From: Providencia rettgeri
GTDB taxonomy: Bacteria > Pseudomonadota > Gammaproteobacteria > Enterobacterales > Enterobacteriaceae
Length of the DNA: 64,000 nucleotides
Assembly (NCBI RefSeq): GCF_013255915.1
Contig: NZ_CP053896.1
Coordinates: forward strand, 2,108,001 to 2,172,000
Reading direction: 5' to 3'
Below, one piece after another: positions 26,893 through 37,000 of this stretch. Position 1 is the first letter of the stretch. Every line of letters starts with the position of its first letter. The notes beneath the pieces were generated by a model. That model searched no databases. It was not told where the DNA came from and saw only the letters and a list, made by a program, of their open reading frames with translations. A program made the translations under genes and the position numbers.

Positions 26893-28394
26893 ATTTTCTT
26901 GATAAAGCCATATCGGTGATTTCACCAGGATGGGCTAGTAGTCGTTTGCGCTCACGAAACCAAATCATGGCTTATGAAGCCGCAATGCCATCACGGCAAC
27001 ATAAAGCAAGGCGAGAGCCCCGTAATGCCAATCAATTAACACAAACTGGGGGAAAGTCATTGCGCGAGCAGGCGCGGTGGTTAGACAACAACCATGATCT
27101 TGTGATTGGTATCCTTGACAAAATGGAAGAGCGAGTTGTCGGCAGTAGAGGGATCATTGTTGAACCTCAGCCATTATCGCTAACAGGGCAAATTAATGAA
27201 GAACTGGCCAAACAAATAAGATCTGCTTGGGCTGAATGGTCAATTCGCCCAGAAGTGACAGGGCAATTTACCCGCCCAATGCTTGAGCGTCTTTTAGTCA
27301 GAACGTGGATACGCGATGGGGAGGTCTTTGCTCAATTGGTCAAAGGAAACCAAAAGGGGCTGGATAAACAAGCGGGGATCCCGTTTTGGTTGGAAGCACT
27401 TGAACCTGACTTTGTTCCTATTCATCTCGATGATACAGGGAAAAATATCCGGCAGGGGATCCAATTAAATAACTGGGGTCGCCCACAGTCCTATTCTGTT
27501 TACAAAAACCTGTTAACCGCAGGACAGCAAATGGGAGACCTAAAATCCATCCTCGCTGAAAACATGCTGCATATAAAATATGTACGGCGGTTACATCAGG
27601 TGCGTGGTGTCAGTTTATTTTCGGGTATCTTAATGCGCCTAAGCTCTTTGAAGGATTATGAGGACGCAGAGCTAACAGCGGCAAGGATTGCAGCTTCATT
27701 AGGGATGTACATTAAAAAAGGTGATGCTGGTTTATATGATGCCGATGAAGATAAAGAAGACCGAAATATCATCATTGAGCCGGGCATAATCTACGATGAC
27801 TTATTGCCTGGTGAAGAAGTTGGCATGATCAAATCCGATAGGCCAAACTCAAACCTTGAAAATTTTAGAAACGGTCAGTTAAGAGCTGTTGCCGCCGGTA
27901 GTCGGGGGAGTTATTCCAGTATCGCTCGTGATTACAACGGAACATACAGCGCACAACGACAAGAGCTGGTGGAGTCATTTGAGGGTTATTACATTCTGCA
28001 AGATACCTTTTGCGGCTCAGTTAGTCGGCCTGTCTATCGGCAATGGCTACAAATGGCTATTGCATCTAGAGTGATTACCCTCCCTGCTGACGTTGACCTA
28101 AATTCACTTTATAACGCGACATACAACGGTCCTGTCATGCCATGGATTGATCCGCTTAAAGAATCAAATGCATGGAAGGCACAAATTCGTGGTGGTGCTG
28201 CGACAGAAAGTGATTGGGTTCGCGCTAGAGGTGGTAATCCAGCAGAAGTTAAACGCCGCCGTAAAGCGGAAATTGATGAAAATGAACGACTGGGGCTGAA
28301 ATTTGATACTGACCCCGCTAACGACAAAGGTAACGACAATGCAGACGAGAAACACACATCTGATGCTACCAAAAAACAGCACGACGATGAGTAA
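26889..28394 (+). CDS. portal protein, lambda gpB family
   Basis: 501 residues. Forms the dodecameric DNA channel. Family signals include AMPSRQHKARREPRNANQ near the start, LVRTWIRDGEVFAQLV (about 137-152), and HIKYVRRLHQVRGVSLF, followed by ARIAASLGMYIKKG. The last 25 residues are charged low complexity. The next gene's start lies inside its 3' end. Confidence 0.94.
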   Translation: MNFLDKAISVISPGWASSRLRSRNQIMAYEAAMPSRQHKARREPRNANQLTQTGGKSLREQARWLDNNHDLVIGILDKMEERVVGSRGIIVEPQPLSLTGQINEELAKQIRSAWAEWSIRPEVTGQFTRPMLERLLVRTWIRDGEVFAQLVKGNQKGLDKQAGIPFWLEALEPDFVPIHLDDTGKNIRQGIQLNNWGRPQSYSVYKNLLTAGQQMGDLKSILAENMLHIKYVRRLHQVRGVSLFSGILMRLSSLKDYEDAELTAARIAASLGMYIKKGDAGLYDADEDKEDRNIIIEPGIIYDDLLPGEEVGMIKSDRPNSNLENFRNGQLRAVAAGSRGSYSSIARDYNGTYSAQRQELVESFEGYYILQDTFCGSVSRPVYRQWLQMAIASRVITLPADVDLNSLYNATYNGPVMPWIDPLKESNAWKAQIRGGAATESDWVRARGGNPAEVKRRRKAEIDENERLGLKFDTDPANDKGNDNADEKHTSDATKKQHDDE

Positions 28395-30399
28395 ACCGCT
28401 AATGTCGGCACCGGAGAAAAGCTGGTTTCAAATGAAGGCGACCAGTGAAACTTCAGCCGATATTTATATTTATGATGAAATTGGGATGTGGGGAATAAGT
28501 GCGAAGCGATTTACCGAAGATTTAATTTCTCTTGGCAATATTAACCATATCAACCTTCATATTCATTCGCCTGGTGGTGAAGTTTTTGAGGGTATTGCTA
28601 TTTATAACCAGCTCAAAAATCACAATGCAACCATTACGGTTCATATCGATGGGCTAGCCGCTTCGATGGCGTCGGTTATTGCCATGGTAGGTGATGAAGT
28701 CAAAATGCCAAAAAACGCCATGATGATGATCCATAAGCCTTGGGGCGTGTCGTGGGGTGATGCCAATGATATGCGAGATTATGCCGACCTGCTCGATAAA
28801 GTCGAAAACGTCTTAATTCCTGCCTACATGGAGAAAACTGGGAAAACCAAAGAAGAAATTGAAGCCATGCTTGGCGAAGAGACATGGTTAACCGCAGAAG
28901 AGTGCGTGGAGCACGGTTTTGCTAATACTGTGATTGAGCCGGTTAAAGCCATGGCCAGTCTTTCATCTAAACGCATCGAGGAATTTAAATCCATGCCGAA
29001 TTCATTAAAAAACACGTTAAAAAACAGCTTAGCTAACCCACGAAACACAACAACACCGGTAGATCCCGTACCGCAACCACAAAACCCAACCAATACACAA
29101 CAACCAGATACTGCAGGCATTCAAGCGCAAGCACGACAAGCCGAGCAAACGCGCATGAATGACATTAAAGATCTATTTGCGATGTTTGGTGGTAAGCATG
29201 ACAGCATCATGGTTGAGTGTCTGACAGATATCAACTGCACCGTCGAGCAAGCAAAAGACAAAATTTTGGATTTGGTAGCCAAAGAGGCGACACCAACAAA
29301 TAAAAATAATTACGGTGCTCATATTTATGCAAATAACGGCAATATCGTGGGTGATAGCGTCCGTGCATCATTGATGGCACGTGCGGGATATGATGAAGCA
29401 CATGCTGATAACCCTTATAACTGCATGACACTGCGCGAATTGGCTCGCATGTCATTAACGGATCGTGGCGTTGGTATTGCGACTCGTAACTCAATGCAAA
29501 TGGTTGGCATGGCCTTTACTCACGGCACATCTGACTTTGGTAATATTTTGTTAGATGTAGCAAATAAATCTATTTTGCAAGGTTGGAATGAAGCGCCAGA
29601 AACGTTTGAAAAATGGACGAAAAAAGGGCATCTGGGTGACTTTAAAACGGCGACACGTGTTGGAATGGGTGGGTTTAACTCCATCCGTGAAGTTCGCGAA
29701 GGTGCAGAATACAAATACGTGACTACGGGTGACAAAAAGGCAACTATCGCACTGGCAACTTACGGTGAGTTATTCAGCATTACTCGCCAAGCTATCATTA
29801 ACGATGATATGTCGATGCTCACTGACATTCCGATGAAACTAGGTCGTGCAGCCAAAGCGACCATTGGTGACTTGGTTTACGCTATTCTTATGGATAACGT
29901 AATTTTTAGCGGTGATAACATTAAAATGTTTGATGCAAAACACGCAAACTTAACCAGTGGCGGCATGGATGTTGATACGATTGCGGCTGCTTGTGCGTTA
30001 ATGCAAGAGCAAAAAGAAGGTGAGCGTGAGTTAAATATTGAACCTGCATTTATGCTGGTTCCAACGGCCTTAGCAACTTCTGCCAAACAAGTTATTGGTT
30101 CTAGCAGTGTTAAAGGTGCGGATATCAACGCGGGGATCATTAACCCAGTCAAAGATATTGTTGAAGTTATCCGTGAATCTCGTTTATCTCGTGGCGCGAG
30201 TAAAGATAAACCAACGTGGTTCCTGACCTCGGCACAAGGTACAGATACCATTGAAGTTGCTTACCTTGATGGTGTTGATACGCCTTACATTGACCAAGAA
30301 GAAGGATTCAGCTCTGACGGTGTAACCACTAAAGTTCGTATCGATGCAGGGGTTGCCCCAGTAGATTATCGCGGCATGGTTCGTGTTGATACGAAATAA
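28339..30399 (+). CDS. ClpP-like prohead protease fused to major capsid protein
   Basis: About 686 residues from ATG 28339 (AAAGG upstream); ATG 28387 is an alternative. The N-terminal domain (to about 200) is an S14/ClpP-type protease: oxyanion motif HSPGGEVFEG, catalytic Ser in GLAASMASVIAMVG, His in MMMIHKPWG. A Pro/Asn/Thr/Gln linker with NPTNTQQPDT follows. The C-terminal about 400 residues are a major capsid protein (NYGAHIYANNG..., GEYKYVTTGDKK-like beta hinge, ...VDYRGMVRVDTK). In lambda, protease and capsid are separate genes. The linker region may serve as scaffold and be cleaved. Confidence 0.92.
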   Translation: MQTRNTHLMLPKNSTTMSKPLMSAPEKSWFQMKATSETSADIYIYDEIGMWGISAKRFTEDLISLGNINHINLHIHSPGGEVFEGIAIYNQLKNHNATITVHIDGLAASMASVIAMVGDEVKMPKNAMMMIHKPWGVSWGDANDMRDYADLLDKVENVLIPAYMEKTGKTKEEIEAMLGEETWLTAEECVEHGFANTVIEPVKAMASLSSKRIEEFKSMPNSLKNTLKNSLANPRNTTTPVDPVPQPQNPTNTQQPDTAGIQAQARQAEQTRMNDIKDLFAMFGGKHDSIMVECLTDINCTVEQAKDKILDLVAKEATPTNKNNYGAHIYANNGNIVGDSVRASLMARAGYDEAHADNPYNCMTLRELARMSLTDRGVGIATRNSMQMVGMAFTHGTSDFGNILLDVANKSILQGWNEAPETFEKWTKKGHLGDFKTATRVGMGGFNSIREVREGAEYKYVTTGDKKATIALATYGELFSITRQAIINDDMSMLTDIPMKLGRAAKATIGDLVYAILMDNVIFSGDNIKMFDAKHANLTSGGMDVDTIAAACALMQEQKEGERELNIEPAFMLVPTALATSAKQVIGSSSVKGADINAGIINPVKDIVEVIRESRLSRGASKDKPTWFLTSAQGTDTIEVAYLDGVDTPYIDQEEGFSSDGVTTKVRIDAGVAPVDYRGMVRVDTK

Positions 30400-30422
30400 C
30401 CTTATTACAGGTTAAAACCCTC

Positions 30423-30441
30423 GCCCTAACGGGCTTTTTTT
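30423..30441 (+). terminator. terminator after the capsid gene
   Basis: GCCC-TAAC-GGGC followed by TTTTTTT, 24 bp beyond the stop. Probably partial, to set the ratio of capsid to downstream head-tail genes. Confidence 0.75.
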
Positions 30442-30481
30442 ATACCTAAAATCTGGCTCCTCGGGGCCAGAAGGAGAAGTT

Positions 30482-30823
30482 ATGGCTAAGAATTATCAAC
30501 AACAAGGGTTAACTGTTGAAATTAAAAATACAGGTGCAACCGCTATTATCAGTGGCGATTTGGTCATGGTGGGTGCATTAGCTTGTATCGCTGCAACAAA
30601 TATTGAACCAGGGGAAACTGGTGATGGATTTGCTGAAGGTGTCTTTTTACTAAAGAAAAAGGCGGGCGTTGCATTAACGGCAGGTCAAGCGGTGACAGGT
30701 GATAAAGGGGTTGTTGCAGATAAAGGCGGCGTTCCTGTTGGTATTACATGGGAGGCGGCTGAAGCTGGCGCGGAATTAGTACCCGTAAAACTTAATATTT
30801 TCCCAGCGGCAGCAGGTGGCTAA
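30482..30823 (+). CDS. head decoration/stabilisation protein, DUF2190 family
   Basis: 113 residues, MAKNYQQQGLTVEIKNTGAT. The Gly/Ala-rich beta pattern (GDLVMVGALACIAATNIEPG and AGQAVTGDKGVVADKGGVPV) fits the DUF2190 capsid-decoration family. AAGGAGAAGTT precedes the ATG. Position after the capsid gene supports the role of lambda gpD. Confidence 0.85.
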   Translation: MAKNYQQQGLTVEIKNTGATAIISGDLVMVGALACIAATNIEPGETGDGFAEGVFLLKKKAGVALTAGQAVTGDKGVVADKGGVPVGITWEAAEAGAELVPVKLNIFPAAAGG

Positions 30824-30826
30824 TTT

Positions 30827-31123
30827 ATGAGTGCGTTTGAGAGGTTAACAGATCGACTGGACGCACTCACCACTAAACGAATGGGAAAGCCTATATCTAT
30901 TAACGGTATAGACCACATCGGGGTGGATTCTCACTTTTTACCTGAATTCGGCCCCGTAACAGGAGATGGGCTTTCTTATGTCATTTTTTCGACGGGTTAT
31001 CAACCCAGAAAAAACGACAAAGTGGCTGCTGGTGGTTGCCATTATTTAGTGACTCGTTTTCAGCGATTTAATGGCAAGTGGATGATTTTTTTAGAGGATG
31101 ATGACGATGAAGGGGAAGGATGA
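30827..31123 (+). CDS. head-tail connector protein, lambda FII-like
   Basis: 98 residues. The pattern HIGVDSHFLPEFGPVTGD then YVIFSTGYQPRKNDKV is that of phage head-tail attachment proteins of the FII type. It lies in the right slot between decoration protein and the tail-completion gene Z. Its C-terminus is acidic (EDDDDEGEG). Confidence 0.8.
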   Translation: MSAFERLTDRLDALTTKRMGKPISINGIDHIGVDSHFLPEFGPVTGDGLSYVIFSTGYQPRKNDKVAAGGCHYLVTRFQRFNGKWMIFLEDDDDEGEG

Positions 31124-31664
31124 AGCGATTCGAAACCTTAACATTATTGTTGAGAAAGTCACTCGCGTTGCAACAGCTCAAGCGATAAATCGTATTGCTG
31201 CTCGAGCAGTAAGTCGCAGTGTTAAGCAAGTTTCTAAAGAAGTCAAAATCCAACAGAAGATCATCCGCAAGCGCGTAAGGCTCAAAAAGGCCAGTGCAAA
31301 GCATGGTACCCCTAAAGCGCGGATCACTGTGAACAGGGGGAATTTGCCCGCTATTGTACTTGGTACAGCGCGCGTTCAATTATCCCGAAGTCGAGGGATT
31401 GAGCGACGACATGGCAGTGTTTTAAAAGTGGGTAAATTCACCTTTAAAGGCGCATTTATTCAACAGTTAAAAAATGGTAAATGGCACGTCATGCAACGAC
31501 TCAGTTTAAGTCGTTACCCGATTGATGTTGTTAAAATACCCGTTTCTAAACCGCTAACGGAAGCCTTTGAAGAGCATGCAGTTAAAGTCCGTGAGGAGGA
31601 CATGAGTAAAGAAATGCGTGATGCCTTAAATAACCAATTACGGCTGTATTTTAAGGGGGGGTAG
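31107..31664 (+). CDS. minor tail protein Z
   Basis: About 185 residues from ATG 31107 (GAGG 9 nt upstream). Basic tail-completion protein resembling lambda gpZ: IAARAVSRSVKQVSKEVKIQ, then KIIRKRVRLKKA, and a C-terminal VKIPVSKPLTEAFEE. It overlaps the FII-like gene by 17 bp and touches gene U. Confidence 0.88.
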   Translation: MKGKDEAIRNLNIIVEKVTRVATAQAINRIAARAVSRSVKQVSKEVKIQQKIIRKRVRLKKASAKHGTPKARITVNRGNLPAIVLGTARVQLSRSRGIERRHGSVLKVGKFTFKGAFIQQLKNGKWHVMQRLSLSRYPIDVVKIPVSKPLTEAFEEHAVKVREEDMSKEMRDALNNQLRLYFKGG

Positions 31665-32062
31665 TGATTAAGCACACCAAGATCCGCGAGCTAGTGATTG
31701 AGGGCCTCAAAGCTAGCATTCCAAAATTATCAACTTATGACGGGCGACCCGTCAACTTCGATGAAAATGAACTGCCTGTTGTTGCTGTTTATTTAACTGA
31801 GCCTCGCCCAGACCCAAAGTACCTTGATAGCAATCAATGGACAGCCATTCTTCATATTGAGCTGTTTTTAAAAGCGGCCAAAACCGATTCTGATTTAGAT
31901 AAATGGGTAGAAGAAAAACTGTATCCAGCAATCAAAAACATAACCAATTTAGGTGACGTATTAACCGATATGACGCCAAGGGGGTTTGATTATGATCGCG
32001 ATGATGAAATGGCGCTATGGGCTTCGGTTGATATCACTTACCAAATTGAATATGAAATGTAA
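31664..32062 (+). CDS. tail terminator protein U
   Basis: 132 residues read from GTG 31664. The pattern [20 protein letters not shown] and [20 protein letters not shown] follows lambda gpU (FFDGRPAVFDEADFPAVAVY and ELHIEVFLPAQVPDSELDAW). It caps the tail and joins it to the head. Confidence 0.93.
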   Translation: MIKHTKIRELVIEGLKASIPKLSTYDGRPVNFDENELPVVAVYLTEPRPDPKYLDSNQWTAILHIELFLKAAKTDSDLDKWVEEKLYPAIKNITNLGDVLTDMTPRGFDYDRDDEMALWASVDITYQIEYEM

Positions 32063-32073
32063 GGAATTTTACG

Positions 32074-32586
32074 ATGGCAAAAGTACCAAATCCACTGGAG
32101 CCCACAAAAGGGGCTGGCACCACACTTTGGGTATATACCGGAACGGATGACCCCACAAAGGATCCGTATCTTGATACAGGTTTTACTCGATTAGCTAGAA
32201 TTAAATCACTAGAACCGGGGGAAATTACGGCGGCAAGTGAAGATGATAGCTATCTAGATGATCCCAATGGCGACTGGGAAAACACCACTCAGGGCGAAAA
32301 ATCCTCGGGTGAAACCAGTGTGACCCTTGCATGGTTGCCGGGCGAAGAAGGGCAAAAAGACCTTGTTAAATGGTTTGATGAGGGTGTGCCACGCTTTTAC
32401 AAAATCTTGTACCCAAATGGCACGCTGGACTTATTTAAGGGCTGGATTAGCAGTCTAGGTAAATCCATTCCGATTAAAGAAACCATGACGCGCACGGTAA
32501 AAATTAAAAATACCGGCCGCCCAACCATGGCAGAAGAAATCCCCCCAAAACCAGCGGGTAAAACAGTTACTCAACCAAAAGAGTAA
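32074..32586 (+). CDS. major tail tube protein V
   Basis: 170 residues. Tube-forming beta-rich protein, [20 protein letters not shown]. The region [20 protein letters not shown], then [20 protein letters not shown], fits the lambda gpV N-terminal domain. It lacks the second Ig-like domain of lambda gpV. Its own terminator follows. Confidence 0.88.
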   Translation: MAKVPNPLEPTKGAGTTLWVYTGTDDPTKDPYLDTGFTRLARIKSLEPGEITAASEDDSYLDDPNGDWENTTQGEKSSGETSVTLAWLPGEEGQKDLVKWFDEGVPRFYKILYPNGTLDLFKGWISSLGKSIPIKETMTRTVKIKNTGRPTMAEEIPPKPAGKTVTQPKE

Positions 32587-32608
32587 TAAATATTTAAATC
32601 AATCAAAT

Positions 32609-32630
32609 AGCCACAGAAATGTGGCTTTTT
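32609..32630 (+). terminator. terminator after V
   Basis: AGCCAC-AGAAAT-GTGGCT followed by TTTTT. It separates V from the GIY-YIG moron. Confidence 0.85.
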
Positions 32631-32790
32631 ATATGCATTTCACCCTGTGCACCGAAAGCACATTCACATGTTAAACATCGAGCCAAAATTTAGGTAATGA
32701 GCCTTTGAGGGGATCAGTTATAGCTGGTGTCGCTTCGATGGGCTGGTTTCCTATTTCGGCAAGGGTTCATTACTAAATAAGGTAAGCACC

Positions 32791-33282
32791 ATGAATAATT
32801 TATTGGAGCAGAAATTAAAGAAAATGATCGCGACATACAAGGAGTGTGGGTACGACATGAGCGAATGCATGATGGGCATGCTTAATGACTTGGACGTTAT
32901 AGGTGAATTATTAAAGCGTAACGGGATTGAGTCAGTTTGGTTTTTGAAGCTATTAGCACACAATGGAATTGTAAGCATGTTCGACAGAGAGTCAGAGAGA
33001 AAACATGCAGCGGAAGATTGCTTTGTTTATATCTTAAGCTCAAAAAAAACAAAACTCACAAAAATTGGCTACTCGTCTAATGTTAAGCAAAGAATTAAGT
33101 CGCTGCAAAACTCAGGTCCTGACGACCTAGTACTAGAATGCCTGATAAAAGGGGGTTCTGAAACAGAAGGTATGCTTCATAAGAAATATGCTGACAAAAG
33201 GAAACATGGTGAATGGTTTTCTTTAAGTAATACAGACATTGAGTCACTTAAATCTATCTCATTACACACTGATATTGAATAG
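32791..33282 (+). CDS. GIY-YIG/MUG113-type nuclease, moron between V and G
   Basis: 163 residues. The C-terminal domain (about 77-155) has the pattern CFVYILSSKKTKLTKIGYSS, NVKQRIKSLQNSGP, then a catalytic-type Glu in GGSETEGMLHKKY and GEWFSL. This corresponds to the MUG113/T5orf172 branch of GIY-YIG nucleases. The N-terminal helical region (1-70) is unassigned. It sits in a spacer not present in lambda, with a 150-bp leader and the ribosome site AAGGTAAG. It could be a homing-type or defence nuclease. Confidence 0.82.
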   Translation: MNNLLEQKLKKMIATYKECGYDMSECMMGMLNDLDVIGELLKRNGIESVWFLKLLAHNGIVSMFDRESERKHAAEDCFVYILSSKKTKLTKIGYSSNVKQRIKSLQNSGPDDLVLECLIKGGSETEGMLHKKYADKRKHGEWFSLSNTDIESLKSISLHTDIE

Positions 33283-33325
33283 GTCGCTAAGCGGCCTTTT
33301 TTATTATTAACGAAAAGGTATCGAT

Positions 33326-33709
33326 ATGTTTTTAAAGAAAAAAGAAATCAAAATTGGTGAAGAAGTTATCATTCTTTCTGAATTAACTGCCCTGCAGCGT
33401 GCTGAGTATTTTGAATTATTAGTCCATCAAGAGAGTGAACTTGAAAACCTCAAAGGTCACGCGCTGGGAGCTAAAGCAAATCGACATGGCGTTGAGCAAC
33501 TTACATGGATTGTCTCTCGCTCGATTTGGAACACTGATAGAAATCGCGACATTGAAACCATCTATCAGGAAATACTCGATAACTGGGGTGATTCAGCCTT
33601 AAAAGCCGCATTTGATACCGCCTCTAAACTAAGCGGCATGAGCAATGACAGCGACCCTAGTGAAAAAGAAGGGCAAGAAGCGCAGGAGCCTGAATCACTG
33701 GAAAAGTAG
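33326..33709 (+). CDS. tail assembly chaperone G
   Basis: 127 residues, MFLKKKEIKIGEEVIILSEL. Chaperone for the tape measure protein, equivalent to lambda gpG. The fold pattern ALQRAEYFELLVHQE and an acidic C-terminus (DSDPSEKEGQEAQEPESLEK) fit. The 3' end carries a probable -1 frameshift site leading into T. Confidence 0.85.
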   Translation: MFLKKKEIKIGEEVIILSELTALQRAEYFELLVHQESELENLKGHALGAKANRHGVEQLTWIVSRSIWNTDRNRDIETIYQEILDNWGDSALKAAFDTASKLSGMSNDSDPSEKEGQEAQEPESLEK

Positions 33710-34047
33710 TCGCGCGTGAACGTGTGTTTGCTTTGCGACTGGCGCGTGAATTTGGGCGACCTGACTGGCGACGAATGCTAGATGAAATCAGTGCAACCGA
33801 GTATAGCGATTGGACCGACCATTTCAGCAAAGTACCGTTCACGCCTCAGCTTATTGATACCGAATTTGCTGCATTACAGAAAACCGTATTTCAGACCATG
33901 TTTGGTGGTGATACTGAGTTAACCGATTTTATGTTACTGACCGATGTAGAGGCGAGTGATACAGAAATGTCAGACGAAACACTGCAGACAATCGGCGAGG
34001 GAATTGTCGGAGGGGTGCGATATGAGCAACCAAATAGCGGATCTTGA
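33694..34047 (+). CDS. T extension of the G-T frameshift product
   Basis: Reading frame in the -1 phase relative to G, open from 33694 (after a TGA at 33691) to 34047. It overlaps the G stop at 33707. The product ERVFALRLAREFGRPDWRRM... matches lambda T-type proteins. The only sliding candidate in the overlap is CTG-GAA-AAG-TAG (33698-33709), where -1 slippage gives GGA-AAA-GTA. This is not the canonical GGGAAAG. A GTG start at 33724 also exists but has no ribosome site. Confidence 0.75.
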   Translation: MTGKVVARERVFALRLAREFGRPDWRRMLDEISATEYSDWTDHFSKVPFTPQLIDTEFAALQKTVFQTMFGGDTELTDFMLLTDVEASDTEMSDETLQTIGEGIVGGVRYEQPNSGS

Positions 34048-37000
34048 GATTAAGATTGGCGCGAATACAACCGAATTCCTTGAGAAAGCCGGACGTGTTG
34101 AGCGTGAATTAAATAAGCAGGAGCGTGATGACCAGCGATTTGCGAAAATGCGCCAAGATGCATTAGACCGAATTGCAGCAAAGGAAAGTGAAAGGCAGAG
34201 AAAACGGCAGTCTCAACTCAAGCAGTTTAGTGACGCGTCTGCAGCAGCGCATCAACAAAAAATTTCAGAGCTTGAAGCAGAAGCACGCGCCGTTGAAAAA
34301 AATCACATAGATGTGAAGCGCATTTTTGAAGAGCAGATGCGTAAAGGAAAGCGCCCCGAATCAAATACTGGACTTGTTGCACAGTATGATGCGCAAATGA
34401 ATGCATTGCAAAAGTACAATAAAGGACTCGAAGAAGCCCAAGCAATACGCCAGCGTCTTAACAGAGACTTACAAAACGGGCTCCTGGCTGGTAAAGAGTA
34501 TGCGACACTTCAAAATCGAATCGGTGGGATAATTAAAACAACCACAAGAGCTGAAGAAGAGCAAACGCAGGCCAAGCAGCGCTTTATTAATAAGCTAAAA
34601 GAACAGGTGACTCAACAGAACTTATCTCGCACTGAAATGTTACGTATTCAAGCGGCACAGCTTGGCGTTTCAAGCTCAGCTGATGTTTACATTCGCAAAC
34701 TTGAAAAACAAAACGTAGCGTTAAAAGGTGTAACGATTAGCTCTGGCCAGTATCGCCAAGCAATGCGACAGTTGCCAATGCAAATGACCGATATTGTCAC
34801 TTCTTTGGCTTCTGGTATGCCGCCGTGGTTAGTAGCCGTTCAGCAGGGTGGTCAAATTAAAGACTCGTTTGGTGGATTTGATAATTCACTTAAAGCGATC
34901 ACATCTTTAATTACACCATGGAAAGTGGCCATGTTTGGTGGTGCCGGCGCATTAACGGCATTTGGTGTTGCTGCATATCAAGGGTCTAAAGAGCTCAGTG
35001 AATATAATAAACAGCTTATTCTGACTGGAAATTACGCAGCTAAAACCCAAGGCCAGCTTAATGCACTAGCTAAATCCCTTTCGGGTGACGGTATCACGCA
35101 GTACAAAATGGCTGATGCACTGGCGCAAGTTGTTGGTTCGGGTTCGTTCACTGGATCACAGGTAGACATGGTTGCTGGTGTTGCGGCAAAAATGGAAAAG
35201 GCCACAGGGCAATCTATCGATGAAACTATCAAGCAATTTCAGCGACTCAAAGATCAGCCGGTTCAAGCTGTTATGGAATTGGATAAGTCTCTCCACTTTT
35301 TAACGGCAACGCAACTTGAGCAAATAACTACGCTTGAGGAGCAGGGGCGAACATCTGATGCAGCTAAGATTGCGATGGAATCTTATGCTAATTCAATGAG
35401 AGACAGGACATCTCAAATTAGTGAAAACTTGGGGACGTTAGAAACTGCATGGAAGTGGGTTGGTGAAGCGGCTCAAAATGCATGGGACAGAATGCTTAAT
35501 GTTGGTCGATCTGTTTCTGTACAAGATAAATTAGATGCAAAGGTTCAGCAATTAGTAGCAGCCAAAAAAGAGCTAGAAATTGCTGAAAAAGGAGGCGCCC
35601 CTGATACAACAGGGTATGGTGTCGGAAGAAACTCTGAATCATTTTTAAATCAAAACGCTACAAGAAACTTAGAAGCAAACAAAGCGCTAGTTAAAAATCT
35701 AACATCTGAAGTTAAAAATCTGCAAAATCAGATAAGTAATGAGAAATCGTTTAATGCAGGTGCAAATGCTATTTCTGCGTTTAATGAGAAGATGAAGAAA
35801 CAGCTTGAAGCTGATTCAGCGTTAAAAAAGAAATATGAGACATCAGAGGAAAAGCACCAAAGAGAACTCAAGAGAATTAGAAATGATGAACACGCCTCTC
35901 AGTCAGCAAAAGATCTAGCTATTCAGAGAGAAAATGAGCGGTATAAGAAAGAATTAGCACGTAAAACACCAAAAGGAAAAGCTTACAAGCCCGATATGGG
36001 CACTCGTCATGACGAATCTTCACAAGCGGAATTAACCTCTCTGCAAGCGCAACTAAAGTTACTGCAACAACACCAAACAGCCACTGACTTTATTAGTCAG
36101 CAGCGTAAAAACTTACAGTTAGAACAGGCCAAATTTGATGTTTTAGAGGAGGCTAGCAAAACTCGTAAATTATCCCTTGATGAACAATCTTTATTAAAAA
36201 ATAAAGAAAGTATTTTAGCCAATAAGATGAAATTAGCTGATTTGGGCGACCAAATCTCCAAGCAAGAACATCTTAATAAATTGCAAGATCAGGCTGATAA
36301 ATACGTCAAACAGCAAGAAGCTCGCCAAAAAGCCATTGCGGATTCGTTGGGCAAATCGTCTTTAGAGCTTCAGCGGGCACTCGAAATAGAACAATTGCGC
36401 TCAACCTATGGCAATACCCTGCAATGGGAAAAGGTAGAGGGTGCAAAATTATCGACTTTTGCCCAAGAAGATGCCGCAAAACAAGATTGGGCGGCTGGCA
36501 TGAAAACAGCTTGGGGGGACTATCGGGACGCAGCCTTAGATGCTAATGCGCAAATTCAAAGCGTTACATCAGCGACATTAAATGGATTTAGTTCCACACT
36601 ATCTAGCGTGCTAGTGGATGGACAGGCCAACTTTAAAGACTTCACTAAATCAATTTTGAAAATGCTAGCTGAAATTGCTATCAAAATGAGTATTGTTAAA
36701 GGTTTTGAAGCTTTTGGGTTTGGTGGTGTGACCGCTAATGCAAAAGGGGGGGTATACAACTCTCCTGGTCTTAGTGCGTACAGTGGGCAAATTGTATCGA
36801 AGCCAACTTTATTCCCGTTTGCTCGTGGCGCTGGATTAATGGGTGAAGCAGGGCCAGAGGCGATATTACCTTTACGCCGAGGAATTGATGGGAAATTGGG
36901 GGTTGTAGCTGCAAGCGGTCCAACGGGCGGTGAGGTTAATCAAACTTTCCAAATTAATATTCAAAATGATGCTAGCAACGGGGAAATTGGGCCGAATGCA

